64,000 nucleotides of DNA from Gilvimarinus gilvus (lineage in GTDB: Bacteria; Pseudomonadota; Gammaproteobacteria; Pseudomonadales; Cellvibrionaceae). Below, piece after piece: positions 34,725-43,131 of this stretch. The position numbers and the translations under genes are program-made. The notes below the pieces were generated by a model that worked only from the letters and a program-made list of their open reading frames with translations, did no database searches and was not told the DNA's origin. The stretch covers positions 1-64,000 of the forward strand of contig NZ_JAULRU010000570.1 in assembly GCF_030518155.1 (NCBI RefSeq). The letters run 5' to 3'. Each line of letters begins with the position of its first letter. Within the stretch, counting starts at the first letter, position 1.

Positions 34725-36011
34725 TTATGCCGTTTCGGGCGTCGGCTTTTGTGTCGTCTTGCCGAAGTACTCGGGAAGCTTGCGCTCGAGTAGCCGGTTG
34801 CGACACTTTTGGTAATCGGGCAAACCGTTGCGATAGGGGGGGTAGGCCTCGCCCTCAATTAAAGGGGCAAAATAGTCGCGGCCGGCCTGGGTCAGGCTAA
34901 AGCCGTCTTTGCTCATGTAGTGGCGCGGCATATGCTTTTCGCCGCCGGCTACTTTGGAGATATGGATGGGTTCGATATGCCATTGGTAGGGCACAGATTG
35001 CTCGCGTACGATGCCGGGCATAACCGCTTGCAAGCCCTGAGCGGCATAATCCACCGCAGCTTTACCCACCGCGTAGGCCTGATCAACATCGGTTTTGGAG
35101 GCAATGTGCCGCGCTGCGCGCTGTAAATAGTCGCAAACGCTCCAGTGGCACTTGTAGTTCAAAGATTGCTTGATGTAGTCGACCAATCGCGGCGCCACGC
35201 CGCCAAGTTGCGCGTGGCCAAACGCGTCAGTGGTTTCCATTTGTGAGACAAAGTTGCCACTGTCATCTCGAATGCCCTCGGCGGCTACGACAATGCAGAA
35301 GCCTTTTTTGGCTACGGTTTGTTGTACGCGGCGGACAAAAGCGTCGCGGTCAAATGTAATCTCAGGCACCAGAATAACGTCGGGCCCCAGTTCGCGGTTG
35401 TCGCAGGCAAGGCCTGCGGCTGCGGCAATCCAGCCGGTGTGGCGGCCCATTACCTCCATCACAAATACTTTGGTGGATGTTTTATGCATAGAGGCGACAT
35501 CGAGAGAGGCCTCTAGGGCGGATACCGCCACGTATTTAGCAACAGAGCCAAAGCCCGGGCAGCAGTCGGTTTCCGGCAGGTCATTGTCGATAGTTTTGGG
35601 AACACCGATACAGGTTAAGTCGTAGCCTACATAGTGGGCGGCGTCGGCGAGCTTGCGGGTGGTGTCCTGCGAGTCGCCGCCACCGTTATAGAAAAAGTAG
35701 CGTATGTCGTGGGCGCGAAAGACGTCTATCAAGCGTTGATACTCGTCGTGATTCACATTTGGGTTCTGTAACTTGTGCCGGCATGAACCGAATGCGCCGC
35801 CCGGGGTGTGTACGAGGCCGGCCAGTGTCTCTTCAGACTCTTCACTGATATCAACGAGGTTTTCGTAAAGTGCTCCCAAGATGCCGTCTCTGCCCGCAAA
35901 TACCTTATCGATCAGTTCGGGATAGGCTTTGGCGCCCTCAATGATTCCAGCGGCCGTCGCGTTGATAACCGCGCTAACGCCACCAGACTGACCGTAGAAT
36001 GCATTCGCCAT
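34725..36011 (-). CDS. pfp: pyrophosphate-dependent 6-phosphofructokinase
   Basis: The 428-aa enzyme interconverts fructose 6-phosphate and fructose 1,6-bisphosphate. FYGQSGGVSAVINATAAG near the start is the phosphate loop. GGGDSQDT (110-117) and PKTIDND (138-144) carry the aspartate and lysine that mark PPi-dependent enzymes; ATP-dependent enzymes have GGDGS and PGTIDND. MEVMGRHTGWIAA (near 190) is the substrate-binding segment. Because the PPi reaction is reversible it can serve glycolysis and gluconeogenesis. The neighbouring aldolase gene supports a glycolytic role. Confidence 0.9.
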   Translation of the reverse strand: MANAFYGQSGGVSAVINATAAGIIEGAKAYPELIDKVFAGRDGILGALYENLVDISEESEETLAGLVHTPGGAFGSCRHKLQNPNVNHDEYQRLIDVFRAHDIRYFFYNGGGDSQDTTRKLADAAHYVGYDLTCIGVPKTIDNDLPETDCCPGFGSVAKYVAVSALEASLDVASMHKTSTKVFVMEVMGRHTGWIAAAAGLACDNRELGPDVILVPEITFDRDAFVRRVQQTVAKKGFCIVVAAEGIRDDSGNFVSQMETTDAFGHAQLGGVAPRLVDYIKQSLNYKCHWSVCDYLQRAARHIASKTDVDQAYAVGKAAVDYAAQGLQAVMPGIVREQSVPYQWHIEPIHISKVAGGEKHMPRHYMSKDGFSLTQAGRDYFAPLIEGEAYPPYRNGLPDYQKCRNRLLERKLPEYFGKTTQKPTPETA

Positions 36012-36218
36012 TTTGTTAACTCCTCTGTCAATGAAGCCAACATTCTAACCACTAATTGGCCTTACCAGCAAATGTTAATTGGTCTGCACTATGTCTCGTT
36101 TGTATGACAAGTATTGGTCAGGCATTTGTGACACCGCTGTCATAGCCTCGCTGGCTAGGGGTGTAAGGTAGTTCGTATGATATTTGATTGGCTGGGTTGG
36201 TCAGGCCGGTATTGGGGG

Positions 36219-37298
36219 TTAGAAGCTTCTGGCGATGATAATTCCACCCCACAGTAAATTCCGATTCGCTGTGCCGGATTTAACTTCTGAGCTGTGGCCC
36301 CGAACGACATAACTTAAACGGTACCCGTTCCTCAGCGCTAAGGTATAGCCGATCCATGCCTCGGCTACCCAATGATTTAGCTCGTCGTGGCCGTAAGTTA
36401 AAGCGCTGTGGCGAAACTGCCCTTGCAAAAATGCATTGTAGCCACGTGCTTTTAGGGCAACACCCCCCCAAAAATAGTGCTCGCTCATAAGGCTTCTGTC
36501 GTCGTTGACGACCGACTTTTCGCCATAGCTGGTTAGCTCTGGGTCAAATGACCACCAATTTGAGTGGATCTTACCGGCGCGAAAGCCTAGTGCGTAACTG
36601 GCCTCGGTTAAATAACCGACCGAGCCTTGTACGGTTTGCTTAATTTCTACACTGTCGCTTAAGTGCAGCAATTTTTGGTGAGCAAGTGTGTAGCGGGCGG
36701 TCACTTCTCCGCCATCAGAAATTTGATTGTGCCAGCCATTAGCCTCGCTGCTGTCGGTCCAGTCGTGAATTGTATTTTGTGCCTCTCCCACCAGGTCGAG
36801 ACCTAGTACGCCCAGGCTTAGGCTGGTTTGCCAGCTGCTGTTGTGCTCAGGATTGACCCACTCGCTGTAGCTCGCGGCGTAGACCAGACTGGCATACGGG
36901 CGATCGTCTGGTACCGGTACGAAGGAGGTAATGTTGTCGGGTGTAAAGCCGTATACGCCTAGTTCCAGACTGTATTTATCGGCAGGCTCGTGGCTAAAGG
37001 ACAAACCGAGGACGCGGTTCAGTGGTTGTTCGACTCTGCTCGGATTAAGCCAGCCACTGCGGGCGGCCCCGCCACTGACGGTTATGTTCAGGCCGTAGGT
37101 GTAGTCTCGGTCACCGGCGCCGACGGCCAGAATGTCGTTTTCGAAGGCAAGGGCGACGCTCGAGCGTGAATCTGGTGGGCGTTTTTCCTCGGTGCCCGCC
37201 AGAAGTTGGGCGTTACCTCCAGCGGCCAGGCCCGTTATCGGGGTTGTCAAAATGGCGGCCGCTGTGAGAGTGATGATCAGTCTTGCTATTGTGTCCAT
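36219..37298 (-). CDS. LpxR-like outer-membrane lipid A deacylase family protein (DUF2219)
   Basis: This protein of about 359 aa has a signal peptide (MDTIARLIITLTAAAILTTP) and ends in phenylalanine (IIARSF), as outer-membrane barrels do. The N-terminal FENDILAVGAGDRDYTYGLNI and the DDRPYASLVYAASYS segment match the LpxR/DUF2219 family. LpxR removes the 3'-acyloxyacyl chain of lipid A; many family members are untested. The start at 37298 is the first ATG; an upstream TTG at 37313 is less likely. Two copies of a palindrome-containing motif lie upstream and may bind a TetR-like regulator. Confidence 0.75.
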   Translation of the reverse strand: MDTIARLIITLTAAAILTTPITGLAAGGNAQLLAGTEEKRPPDSRSSVALAFENDILAVGAGDRDYTYGLNITVSGGAARSGWLNPSRVEQPLNRVLGLSFSHEPADKYSLELGVYGFTPDNITSFVPVPDDRPYASLVYAASYSEWVNPEHNSSWQTSLSLGVLGLDLVGEAQNTIHDWTDSSEANGWHNQISDGGEVTARYTLAHQKLLHLSDSVEIKQTVQGSVGYLTEASYALGFRAGKIHSNWWSFDPELTSYGEKSVVNDDRSLMSEHYFWGGVALKARGYNAFLQGQFRHSALTYGHDELNHWVAEAWIGYTLALRNGYRLSYVVRGHSSEVKSGTANRNLLWGGIIIARSF

Positions 37299-37316
37299 GT
37301 GTGGTATTCTCAATCA

Positions 37317-37331
37317 AACCGGTCGGTATGT
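37317..37331 (+). promoter_or_regulatory. operator-like motif ACCGGTCGGTATGT, copy 1
   Basis: AACCGGTCGGTATGT lies 18 bases upstream of the LpxR-like start. The same motif recurs at 37473-37487 with one difference. The core ACCGRTCGGT is an inverted repeat, as in TetR-family operators. Confidence 0.4.
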
Positions 37332-37472
37332 GCAAAGTTAAAAACAAGTACGCCTATCCAGCCCGCAGGCTGAAATTAGGAGATTTTGGTTGGGTTTATC
37401 GGGTGCTTACGGCGAATATAGCCGTGTCGTATCAATGGATTTAGCTTTTCTAAGCATGTGCGTCAAATATAA

Positions 37473-37487
37473 GACCGATCGGTATGT
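37473..37487 (+). promoter_or_regulatory. operator-like motif ACCGATCGGTATGT, copy 2
   Basis: GACCGATCGGTATGT, with perfect palindromic core ACCGATCGGT, lies about 175 bases upstream of the LpxR-like gene and about 130 bases after the stop of the sulfotransferase-like gene. It repeats copy 1 in the same orientation. Confidence 0.4.
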
Positions 37488-37614
37488 TGGGTCAAGGGTT
37501 GCATTAAACGACCATGAGAATCCTTTGTTCTAAGACGGGTGTGCATGGTTATAAGCACAGACGCTAACTGAGTGGAGGGTGGGAGCTCAGGTTGGGCCCA
37601 TACAAGGCCGGAAT

Positions 37615-38373
37615 TTAATTGAGTTGAGTGAGAGGGGTGGCGAATCGCTCGCATGCGTATTGATAGAGCGTCAGATCCTGCTGGTTGCGGTCGATGAGTC
37701 TCTGATACAGGTCCGGCCCAAGTTCCCCGGCAATGGACGCTAGTTGCTCATCCACTGAGGTTGCATTTCGCTGAGTAGCGTTTTGCCAATGATGCCGCAG
37801 TTGAATATCGGGAAATTCACCCACCAGATAAAAGTTGAGCCGGACGAGAGACTCGTGAAACCGCTCAACAAGGCCAAAAAACGCCAGCGAGTCGATAAAG
37901 TTGATCGCTCGCCGGGCGTATTCGTGTTCCGTTGCCGGAGCCACTTGTTCGGGCCCGCTGGGTGATCGGTTAGCCAGCCGACAAGCTTGAAAGTTGGTGA
38001 TAACGCCGCCGTTTAGATCCTTGGTGCGTTCGTCTATATAGGCTTGAAAACCGGCAGCTGTGGTGGACAGGCTGTTCTGTACCCCGCACTCAAACAGGTA
38101 GGCGGATTTGGCCCGAAGTACCGGGTGACGCAACATCACAATTGGGTACACGCGAAAATCGCCGCTGGGTAAAGGTGGGGCGGCATCGTGTGAGGAGATA
38201 GCGCAGAGCTCTGGCTGTTGGTGCAGACGAGCAACGATGTCGTCGGCACTGATGGTATGCCCAACGGGACTGTCGAAATTGCACCAGCGATCGCCAAAGG
38301 ACTGCTGCAGGCACGTATCAATAGATGTGCCTGCATTCTTAAACAAATGGTAGTGCAGTATGACGGGTCGCAT
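37615..38373 (-). CDS. sulfotransferase-family-like protein
   Basis: This protein of about 252 aa opens with MRPVILHYHLFKNAGTSID, which matches the PAPS 5'-phosphosulfate loop of sulfotransferases (HxxKtGGTS). VYPIVMLRHPVLRAKSAYLFE (near residue 84) fits the 3'-phosphate-binding RxP...S region. No other domain is seen. The start at 38373 is preceded by AGGA at good spacing; a longer frame to 38409 lacks this. The acceptor is unknown; bacterial members modify polysaccharides or small molecules. Confidence 0.7.
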   Translation of the reverse strand: MRPVILHYHLFKNAGTSIDTCLQQSFGDRWCNFDSPVGHTISADDIVARLHQQPELCAISSHDAAPPLPSGDFRVYPIVMLRHPVLRAKSAYLFECGVQNSLSTTAAGFQAYIDERTKDLNGGVITNFQACRLANRSPSGPEQVAPATEHEYARRAINFIDSLAFFGLVERFHESLVRLNFYLVGEFPDIQLRHHWQNATQRNATSVDEQLASIAGELGPDLYQRLIDRNQQDLTLYQYACERFATPLTQLN

Positions 38374-38434
38374 TATAAATCCTGTGCAGCGGGGGCCGTA
38401 TTTTGCCATTTATTTGTAGCCACTGCACCCATGT

Positions 38435-39055
38435 CTAAGCGAGCTCTGGGGCAAAGGTGTTTTCAAACACAAGCTCCTTCAGCGGAAGTTGCCCGGGTTT
38501 GGCGTGCGCCGCTGCAAGTGCTTTACCGATAGCGATGAAGGGCCCTACCACATGATCCGCTGGCAACTGCACAAGTTCTGCGACTTTGTCGTGATCAAAA
38601 CCCATCATTGCACAGGAGTCGTAATCCAGCTCTTTGGCGGCAAGCATCAGGGTCTGCGCGGCAATGCCCAATGAGCGATGTGCCTCGTCGCGCTCAAGCC
38701 ATGGTTTGCTATCGAAGTAGGGCGCAATCATCCCGACCAGCGCGGGGCGAACCTGTGCAGGTACATTCGCATAATAGCGTTCGGGTTGTTTTTGCCACGC
38801 TTTGGTATCGGCGGTGAGGAGTATCAAGAGTGAGGCGTCGGTGAACTGAGATTGATTGTAGCCAAAATTTTCCCGCAGCTGCTTGCGTACTTGCGTGTCA
38901 CGAATAATCACAAAGCGCCAATGTTGAATGTTATAGCAGGTGGGTGACTGAATGGCCGCCTCTAATAGAGTTCTTTCCTCGCCGACGGCCAGTTTTACCT
39001 TGGGGTCAAAGTGGCGAACGGAGCGGCGCTGATAGATAGCGTCGAGTGTGTTCAT
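38435..39055 (-). CDS. nitroreductase family flavoprotein
   Basis: The product of about 206 aa has the nitroreductase pattern MNTLDAIYQRRSVRHFDP, IQSPTCYNIQHWRFVII (FMN-binding loop) and GIAAQTLMLAAKELDYDSCAMMGFD. Family members are FMN enzymes using NAD(P)H to reduce nitro compounds, quinones or flavins. GGAGATACC precedes the ATG at 39055. The gene starts 10 bases after the GNAT gene in the same direction, so the two are likely cotranscribed. The substrate is unknown. Confidence 0.82.
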   Translation of the reverse strand: MNTLDAIYQRRSVRHFDPKVKLAVGEERTLLEAAIQSPTCYNIQHWRFVIIRDTQVRKQLRENFGYNQSQFTDASLLILLTADTKAWQKQPERYYANVPAQVRPALVGMIAPYFDSKPWLERDEAHRSLGIAAQTLMLAAKELDYDSCAMMGFDHDKVAELVQLPADHVVGPFIAIGKALAAAHAKPGQLPLKELVFENTFAPELA

Positions 39056-39065
39056 GGTATCTCCT

Positions 39066-39785
39066 TTAATCAACTGCAATGTAGTTAATGTGAAACTGAT
39101 CGGTAAACCCGAACGACTGATAAAGGGGTTGCCCCATTTTTGATGCCTGCAAAACTACAGTTTCAATATCGTTGTCGTAGGCTTGAGCAATAATGTGTTG
39201 CATGAGTGACTGAGCCAGGCCTTGGCGACGAAATTGTTCTGGTACGCCAACCTGGTGTACGCCTAGCGTATTGCCGGTTCGAAAGGTAATGGCGGTGGCT
39301 TTCGCGACACCTTGGTCTGTGAGGAGGTACACCCTGGCGTCGTCATTGCGCATTAACTTTTGAATGGAGACTGCGTCAATTGTATAGGCGAAAGCCGATG
39401 AACAAATTTCAATCCAGGTGGCTAGCATTTGCGGCGATTCTATTACCTGTAAGTGTCTGCTATAAATCGCAGGTTCTGAGGGCGCTCGGTCCTTAAGATC
39501 GAGATTCATTGCCACTTGCTCGAGGCGAACCTCGATCGCCCCCTTGTTGCTAAGCTCGTCATTGAACTGGCTGCCGGCTACGGGAAATATCAGTGACCGT
39601 GGTTCTCTGGCCAAAATCGATACTGCCTCGGACAGGCTGTAATCAGGTTCATGGCTCCATAGCCTGTTTGGCCAGTCTGTCGACATTTTAAATGGGTGTG
39701 TCAGCTCAGTAGTGCCCATCGCTTGCCAGTACAGGCGCAGGTTCGTGAAGTTTGTTCCGTTAAATTCGTACATGTTATCGCTCAT
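39066..39785 (-). CDS. GNAT family N-acetyltransferase
   Basis: The 239-aa protein has a typical C-terminal GNAT domain: ARVYLLTDQGVAKATAITF, then the acetyl-CoA loop VPEQFRRQGLAQSLMQHIIAQ (motif A, Q/RxxGxG/A) and LYQSFGF near the end. The N-terminal 110 residues are a second, less conserved part. Its start overlaps the end of the DMT-type gene by 11 bases. The acetyl acceptor is unknown. Confidence 0.78.
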   Translation of the reverse strand: MSDNMYEFNGTNFTNLRLYWQAMGTTELTHPFKMSTDWPNRLWSHEPDYSLSEAVSILAREPRSLIFPVAGSQFNDELSNKGAIEVRLEQVAMNLDLKDRAPSEPAIYSRHLQVIESPQMLATWIEICSSAFAYTIDAVSIQKLMRNDDARVYLLTDQGVAKATAITFRTGNTLGVHQVGVPEQFRRQGLAQSLMQHIIAQAYDNDIETVVLQASKMGQPLYQSFGFTDQFHINYIAVD

Positions 39786-40221
39786 AGTGAATCAGCATCA
39801 GTCCCGCAATAAGGCAAATTAAGCCACCTATGCGCTGTAAATTAATGGGGTTTGACGGCACGTCCGCCCAGCCAAAATGCCCGCATACAACTGCGGCGAC
39901 CAGCTGCCCGCTCAAGGCAAAAGACACCATGGCTCCCAGGCCCATTTTAGGAATGAGAAAATAGAAACTGGCAATTGCCAGAGCGCTCAGCAACCCACCG
40001 ATATACCAAAGGTGAAAGGGCACAGCCTTTATTTGGTCCAGGCTAGGTCCTTCGCGCAAAGTGATCAACAGTGCGAACGTACTAAAGCAAGCCGCCGCGG
40101 TAAAGGCACAAATACTCGCCAGAATAGGGCTGCCCAGCAGGGTGCCCAACTTGGCATTGAGTGCCATTTGTACCGCTATGGCCGCGCCCGAAACAAATGC
40201 AAGTAAAGATAACCAGTTCAT
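39775..40221 (-). CDS. DMT-superfamily small membrane protein (DUF606/YdcZ type)
   Basis: The 148-aa protein consists of five hydrophobic segments with short loops. MNWLSLLAFVSGAAIAVQMALNAKLG and the ending RIGGLICLIAGLMLI are as in the DUF606 (YdcZ) family of half-size drug/metabolite transporters. These probably work as dimers; substrates are unknown. It is first of a run of three genes (DMT, GNAT, nitroreductase) on the minus strand, downstream of a Crp/Fnr-type regulator. Confidence 0.78.
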   Translation of the reverse strand: MNWLSLLAFVSGAAIAVQMALNAKLGTLLGSPILASICAFTAAACFSTFALLITLREGPSLDQIKAVPFHLWYIGGLLSALAIASFYFLIPKMGLGAMVSFALSGQLVAAVVCGHFGWADVPSNPINLQRIGGLICLIAGLMLIHYER

Positions 40222-40257
40222 AAGCCGCAGTGTATCGACGCCTTACGGTTGATTCAT

Positions 40258-40866
40258 TTACATAGGTTGATCAGACGCTAAATTTTTTCGTATGCGGCTC
40301 AGTTGGGTAGGGGTAATGCCGAGGTGGGAGGCAATGTGATACTGCGGTAAACGCTGACTGAGATCGGCGTGCTTCTGACAAAAACTAAGGTAGCGCTCGG
40401 TCGCATCGGCTTGCACCAAGGCGATTTCTCTTGCGTCTTTGTGCAACAGCCAGTTTTTTTCCAGGTAAGAAATTTGGTACTGCATAAGATCAACTTCGGT
40501 TTTTAATACTTGCCGAAAGCCCCGGTGGTCAATTTCAACCAGCGTGCAATCCTCTACTGCGGTAACACTGTAGCGCGACGGTTGATTTGTCAGCAGAGCC
40601 GTCATACAGCCAACAAAGCTTCCCTCGGCGAAGAAGTTCTTATTATATTCAGTACCCTTTTCGTCGGTAATAAGCAGCCGCAACAACCCTTCATGTACGA
40701 AACAAAAAGACGCAGGATAGTCCCCGGTCAAGTACAGGCTTGCGTTTTTGCTAAGTTCAATTTCCTTGCGAAATGGAGCCAGCAGAGACCAGGATTTGTC
40801 ACTGATCGCGTGATACTGGCTCATGGCTTGGCGCATATGCTCGGTCGCGCTGATTCTATCTGGCAT
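40258..40866 (-). CDS. Crp/Fnr family transcriptional regulator
   Basis: The 202-aa protein has a cyclic-nucleotide-binding-like beta-roll (LYLTGDYPASFCFVHEGLLRLL, FFAEGSFVGCMTALLTNQPSRYSVTAVEDC) and a C-terminal helix-turn-helix (QYHIASHLGITPTQLSRIRK). No cysteine cluster for iron-sulfur binding is present, so it is not a true Fnr; the effector is unknown. It is transcribed away from the ABC exporter operon. It may control the three genes just downstream (DMT, GNAT, nitroreductase). Confidence 0.85.
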   Translation of the reverse strand: MPDRISATEHMRQAMSQYHAISDKSWSLLAPFRKEIELSKNASLYLTGDYPASFCFVHEGLLRLLITDEKGTEYNKNFFAEGSFVGCMTALLTNQPSRYSVTAVEDCTLVEIDHRGFRQVLKTEVDLMQYQISYLEKNWLLHKDAREIALVQADATERYLSFCQKHADLSQRLPQYHIASHLGITPTQLSRIRKNLASDQPM

Positions 40867-40908
40867 TGGTTAGCTCGGCTTACAGTTAGCTCTCGTGCAT
40901 TTTAGCAG

Positions 40909-40950
40909 AAGTGTCCGCCGCCCTTGATCGGACACATTGGGCGGACACTT
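40909..40950 (+). promoter_or_regulatory. upstream activator-like inverted repeat
   Basis: AAGTGTCCGCC (40909-40919) and GGCGGACACTT (40940-40950) are a perfect 11-bp inverted repeat, and the spacer holds another CGGACAC. It lies about 80 bases upstream of the sigma-54-like promoter, a usual place for enhancer sites of NtrC-type activators such as the one encoded at 45684. Confidence 0.6.
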
Positions 40951-41020
40951 GTGTGCTCGGCAGGTTTCTATAGTTATAAATATATCCTTATAAAACAGCG
41001 GCATACAAGTTACGTTTGAG

Positions 41021-41036
41021 TTGGCACGGTCATTGA
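41021..41036 (+). promoter_or_regulatory. sigma-54-like (-24/-12) promoter of the exporter operon
   Basis: TTGGCACGGTCATTGA follows the consensus TTGGCACG-N4-TTGC in all but the last base, with ten bases between the GG and GA elements. It lies about 75 bases before the first gene, whose operon encodes an NtrC-family activator. Confidence 0.6.
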
Positions 41037-41112
41037 TATGTCATTGATATAACTCCGCAAGTAGACAGTTCACGGATTCATGTATGACACATTTTATGGG
41101 TGGTAAAGCCGA

Positions 41113-42402
41113 ATGACCACGGTTGCTTTTAACAAAATTAAGGATACCTCTTCACAGGATGTGACCATTAAATCACCTAGACGGGCGTGGCATATTCAGG
41201 CCGCCATAGCAGGGGTGGTCATTCTTATCGCTGCTTTGACCTACGCAATAGCAGGTTTTAGTAAGGTGTTGGTCGCCGATGAGATTATTTCCGGGCAGGA
41301 TTTGCGTTTTGCCGTTGTTGAGCGTGGCGATTTGGTTCGCGAAGTAGCAGCGCAAGCTCGGGTGGTGGTTGCCAACAGCCCAACGCTGTTTAGCACCGCC
41401 CAGGGTAAGGTAGAGTTGCTGGTTAAGGCCGGAGATGATGTGCAAAAAGGCCAAATACTGGCACGGGTTAGTAGTCCTGAACTCGGTGAGCGGTTGGCGC
41501 GCGAGGGATCGGAGCTGACGCGCTTAAAGATTGCGCTTGAACAACAGAAGGTGACCGCTCGTCAAATATCTGTTGAGCGACAGCAATTGCTCGCGTTGGC
41601 ACAGGTCGCACTTGCAGCGGCTGATCGTGAACAGCGTCGGTCAGAGCAATCCTTTGGTCTTAACTTGATCAGTGCCTTTGATTACGAAGAGGTGCAAGAC
41701 AATCTGGCGCGCGCGAAACTTGAGTTTCGACAAGCCGAGCAAAACCTGGGATTGTCAAAAGACACACAAGCATTTGTCGGTCAGTCTTTGCAGCTACAGG
41801 TGCAAAGTCAACAGCTAATCATTGACGCGTTGCAACGCCAGCTTGACGAACTAACGATAACATCACCGGTTGACGGTATGGTCGGAAATGTCGAGGTCAA
41901 TCAAAGTCAGATGGTAGCGGCCAACCAGCCCTTGATTAGCGTTGTTGACTTGTCTTCGTTTGAAGTTGAAGCGCGAGTGGCCGAAGGTCTGGCTGCGGAA
42001 ATCGGAGTCGGCATGGATGCAGCCGTCAGTGTAAGTGGCGAAATATTTGCCGCTGTAGTTACGGCAATTTCTCCGGAAGTGGTGCAGGGCGAGGTAACGG
42101 TTCGTATTGGTTTTAGCGGCAGCCGCCCGCCAGGGCTTAGGCAGAACCAGCGTTTGAGCGCAAAAATTTTACTGGAAAATATAACAGATGTACTCATGGT
42201 GCAGCGCGGCCCGTTCTTTGATAACTATGCCGGGTCAGTCTTTAAGGTGAACGGGGAAGACGCGATAAAGACGCCCGTTCAGCTCGGTGCCAAAAGTTTA
42301 CGTGCAGTACAGGTGACATCCGGCTTGCAAGAGGGCGATAAGATTATTGTTTCTGCCCTTAGCAATCTGGGTGATATTAAAAAAATACTCGTTACAAATT
42401 AA
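41113..42402 (+). CDS. periplasmic adaptor subunit of an ABC exporter (MacA/HlyD-like)
   Basis: The 429-aa protein has one N-terminal membrane helix (about residues 30-52), a beta-barrel/lipoyl half (LVREVAAQARVVVANSP...VELLVKAGDDVQKGQILARV), a long coiled coil (about 130-240) and the second half SPVDGMVGNVEVNQSQMV. This is the membrane-fusion protein layout. It should connect the ABC transporter encoded next to an outer-membrane channel (not in this operon). It is first in a six-gene operon with two permeases and a two-component system. Confidence 0.85.
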   Translation: MTTVAFNKIKDTSSQDVTIKSPRRAWHIQAAIAGVVILIAALTYAIAGFSKVLVADEIISGQDLRFAVVERGDLVREVAAQARVVVANSPTLFSTAQGKVELLVKAGDDVQKGQILARVSSPELGERLAREGSELTRLKIALEQQKVTARQISVERQQLLALAQVALAAADREQRRSEQSFGLNLISAFDYEEVQDNLARAKLEFRQAEQNLGLSKDTQAFVGQSLQLQVQSQQLIIDALQRQLDELTITSPVDGMVGNVEVNQSQMVAANQPLISVVDLSSFEVEARVAEGLAAEIGVGMDAAVSVSGEIFAAVVTAISPEVVQGEVTVRIGFSGSRPPGLRQNQRLSAKILLENITDVLMVQRGPFFDNYAGSVFKVNGEDAIKTPVQLGAKSLRAVQVTSGLQEGDKIIVSALSNLGDIKKILVTN

Positions 42403-42412
42403 GGAGAGTTAC

Positions 42413-43129
42413 ATGTTATCGATGCAGTCTATAGGCAAGGCGTACCGTACCGATATGGTTGAAACCCATGCATTGCGCGATTTTAGCCTTGAGGTTGAAC
42501 CCGGTGAATTTGTCGCGGTTACCGGTCCATCGGGCTCTGGGAAAACGACATTCCTGAGTATTGCGGGACTACTGGAAAGCTTTGATGGTGGTCGCTACGT
42601 GCTCGATGGTGACGATGTCAGTGCCCTAAATGACACGGAGCGCTCGCGTCTTAGAAACGAAAAAATTGGTTTTATCTTTCAGGGCTTCAATCTGATATCC
42701 GATCTGAATCTATTTGATAACGTCGATGTTCCCCTGCGGTACCGGGGGCTCGGTAAGCAAGATCGGCGTGCGCGCATTGAGTACGCTCTGGAGCGGGTGG
42801 GATTGGCTTCGCGACAAAAACATATGCCATCGCAGCTTTCTGGCGGCCAGCAGCAGCGCGTAGCCATTGCGCGAGCGTTGGCTGGCAAACCCGCATTCTT
42901 GTTGGCCGACGAACCTACCGGTAATCTGGATTCACTGATGGCCCGTCAAGTTATGGATATGCTCAGTGAAATCAATGAGCAAGGTATGACTATTGTTATG
43001 GTCACTCATGATCCGGATCTTGCGCGCCGCGCATCACGCAATATTCAAATAGTCGACGGTCAGGTGACAGACTTCAGGTTGTACGAGCCTGCGAATCGTC
43101 ACGAGCATGAAACGGCGCTGGAGGTGTAA
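42413..43129 (+). CDS. ABC transporter ATP-binding protein (MacB/LolD type)
   Basis: The product of about 238 aa has Walker [11 protein letters not shown]-loop [18 protein letters not shown], signature LSGGQQQR, Walker B LLADEPTG and H-loop VTHD, in the order and spacing of the MacB/LolD group. AAGGAGAGTTAC precedes the ATG at 42413, 11 bases after the adaptor stop. It powers the two FtsX-like permeases encoded next. Confidence 0.92.
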   Translation: MLSMQSIGKAYRTDMVETHALRDFSLEVEPGEFVAVTGPSGSGKTTFLSIAGLLESFDGGRYVLDGDDVSALNDTERSRLRNEKIGFIFQGFNLISDLNLFDNVDVPLRYRGLGKQDRRARIEYALERVGLASRQKHMPSQLSGGQQQRVAIARALAGKPAFLLADEPTGNLDSLMARQVMDMLSEINEQGMTIVMVTHDPDLARRASRNIQIVDGQVTDFRLYEPANRHEHETALEV

Positions 43130-43131
43130 TC

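Larger units (their letters stand above)
37314..37614 (-). other. 301-base intergenic region upstream of the LpxR-like gene
   Basis: It contains the two ACCGRTCGGTATGT motifs listed separately and the stop of the sulfotransferase-like gene at its right edge. No gene was seen. Confidence 0.5.
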
